A stretch of DNA of 5,658 nt from Clostridia bacterium (lineage in GTDB: Bacteria; Bacillota; Clostridia; Oscillospirales; CAG-272). The notes beneath the pieces were generated by a model. The model saw only the letters and a list, made by a program, of their open reading frames with translations, did not search any database and was not told the origin of the DNA. Below are positions 4,810 to 5,658 of this stretch, one piece after another. The stretch's first letter is position 1, and each line of letters starts with the position of its first letter. A program made the position numbers and the translations under genes. The stretch spans positions 1 to 5,658 of the forward strand of contig JAFTLM010000036.1 in NCBI GenBank assembly GCA_017455945.1, written 5' to 3'.

Positions 4810-5169
4810 ATGTTTACTTCGATTTTCGGTATCATCCCTCAAGTGAATGAGCCGGAACACAAAGAGGGGGATCTCTACAAAGTGATTACCGCTTATGGTA
4901 GGTCTTTTGAGATAAAATATGGTTATTATGAAGAAATCGACCGAAAAAATCCAAACGTTGAGCCTATGGAAATATATCCGAACTTTATTGAGAATCCGAT
5001 ATATTCCGAAGACGGAATTCCTTTCGTTACTGCAATGCAAGTTCCGTGCAAACATTTCAAACTCGGCAGGGGTGAGAAGGATGAGGATAACACCTGCATA
5101 CACTGTGTGCATTTTGAGCAGTGTGAAGAATTGCTCGGTGTTTGCAAATGCAAGGCGCGTCGAAGGTAA
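4810..5169 (+). CDS. Unrecognised small protein with cysteine-rich tail, 119 aa
   Basis: ATG at 4810 is preferred because AAAGGAGG (4797-4804) lies 5 nt upstream; an in-frame ATG at 4792 precedes that ribosome binding site. I do not recognise the family with certainty. Residues 1-75 are mixed strand/helix with many aromatic and acidic residues. The last 40 residues hold six cysteines (80, 96, 99, 105, 112, 114) and three histidines (82, 98, 101), arranged as CKHF, CIHCVHFEQC and GVCKC, ending in a basic ARRR. This pattern suggests a bound metal, probably zinc, or a small nucleic-acid-binding knuckle. There is no signal peptide, so a reducing cytoplasmic setting fits metal binding better than disulfides. 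It is likely a single-gene unit with an operator-like palindrome over its start; a lipoprotein gene follows after 79 bp. Confidence 0.75.
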   Translation: MFTSIFGIIPQVNEPEHKEGDLYKVITAYGRSFEIKYGYYEEIDRKNPNVEPMEIYPNFIENPIYSEDGIPFVTAMQVPCKHFKLGRGEKDEDNTCIHCVHFEQCEELLGVCKCKARRR

Positions 5170-5248
5170 ATAACGGCGAATAAAAATAATATCATATAAA
5201 GGTAGAAATACCACTCAAAAAAGTCTAGAATCTTGGAGGATAATCTCA
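5170..5248. other. AT-rich gap before the lipoprotein gene
   Basis: No convincing terminator or promoter is visible. TATAAA (5195-5200) could be a -10 but lacks a -35. GGTA-GAAA-TACC (5201-5212) is only a 4-bp stem with a GNRA-type loop. Read-through from the cysteine-rich gene is therefore possible. Confidence 0.3.
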
Positions 5249-5658
5249 ATGAAAAAAACAATCAAAACAATACTTATTATTTGCTGTATATCCTTGTTAC
5301 TAACATTTGGATTGACGGCTTGTAAAAATGAATGTACTCACATTTACGATAACGCTTGCGACGTTACCTGCAACGAATGTGGTGAAGAAAGAACAGTCAC
5401 TCACGACTTTGCTGATGCCGACTGTCTCAATCCCAAGACCTGTACAGTCTGTGGCAAGACAGAAGGCTCTGCTCTCGGACACGAATGGACAACGCCCGAT
5501 GTTGATCTGTGCGAGGTTCAATCCACCTGTTCAAGATGCGGTGCAACCGACGGAGAAAACAAGGAACATACTCCCGAAAATGATGATAACGACTGTTCAA
5601 CCGCCCTTAATTGCGGTGTTTGCGGAAAAGAAATTCTGGCGGCAGGCGAGCATTCCCC
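5249..5658 (+). CDS. Cysteine-repeat lipoprotein (runs off right edge)
   Basis: The start at 5249 has GGAGGA (5235-5240) 8 nt upstream. Residues 1-24 form a lipoprotein signal peptide: KK near the N-terminus, a hydrophobic core (ILIICCISLLLTFG) and the lipobox LTAC, with Cys25 as the lipidated residue. The mature protein should be anchored on the outer face of the membrane. From about residue 29 it has degenerate repeats of 26-29 residues, each opening and closing with His: H52-H78, H78-H107 and H107-H135. Each holds one Cys, then a CxxCG pair (65/68, 94/97, 122/125), then a Gly-rich turn. The first unit (29-52) is shorter. The spacing suggests metal-binding knuckles or disulfide-stabilised surface modules. 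Similar Cys/His tandem modules occur in surface proteins of gut Clostridia (from memory). The gene is open at 5658, so length and C-terminal domains are unknown. Confidence 0.85.
   Translation, partial: MKKTIKTILIICCISLLLTFGLTACKNECTHIYDNACDVTCNECGEERTVTHDFADADCLNPKTCTVCGKTEGSALGHEWTTPDVDLCEVQSTCSRCGATDGENKEHTPENDDNDCSTALNCGVCGKEILAAGEHS

Noticed and set aside
4744..5214. 156-aa minus-strand reading frame
   Set aside because: It is antisense to the 119-aa cysteine-rich gene, has no ribosome binding site, and its sequence is hydrophobic low-complexity typical of a shadow frame.

Overview
The window looks like a stretch of a low-GC Bacillota chromosome, most likely a gut-type Clostridia. The reasons are near-consensus sigma-A promoters, strong AAGGAGG-type ribosome binding sites ahead of most genes, and protein families I associate with that group: a large serine recombinase, small XRE regulators, a SLOG protein and a cysteine-repeat lipoprotein. 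This placement comes from memory of family resemblance, not from a search. The left end reads as a mobile-element integration and regulation module. The right end reads as accessory genes with no recognisable housekeeping function.

Layout. Positions 1-1061 (minus strand) hold two overlapping genes. The upstream one encodes a 204-residue serine-recombinase-like protein that has lost its catalytic serine. It overlaps by 8 nt the start of a large serine recombinase with an intact catalytic site, which runs off the left edge. Upstream of their promoter is a strong dyad (1122-1157) that has no T-tract. Next comes a minus-strand XRE regulator (1215-1574) with its own terminator, divergent from a paralogous plus-strand XRE regulator (1719-2066). 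The region between the two XRE genes contains a dyad lying between the -35 and -10 boxes of the rightward promoter. An 18-bp piece of that region is repeated exactly at 2073-2090, just upstream of the promoter of the next unit.

That unit encodes a SLOG (YpsA/DUF1273-like) nucleotide-ligand-fold protein with a GTG start at 2160, then an unrecognised 148-residue acidic protein, and ends at a good terminator (3255-3284). A second regulatory island follows: a perfect TTGACA-17-TATAAT promoter, two identical 16-bp palindromes in the leader, and a 407-residue protein with a DNA-binding domain at each end (excisionase/MerR-like at the N-terminus, LuxR/GerE-like at the C-terminus) around a helical-repeat middle. 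After it come three alternating TTGCCGA elements, then a promoter whose start site is covered by a palindrome, driving a 119-residue protein with a cysteine-rich tail. The last gene, cut by the right edge, is a secreted lipoprotein with Cys/His-bounded repeats.

How the parts may work together (inference): the divergent XRE pair looks like a CI/Cro-style switch whose operator sequence is also placed at the SLOG promoter. That would tie the SLOG unit, and perhaps the recombinase pair, to the state of the element. The density of dyads and repeats at promoters is the most distinctive property of the window. No tRNA, rRNA, CRISPR array or insertion sequence was seen.
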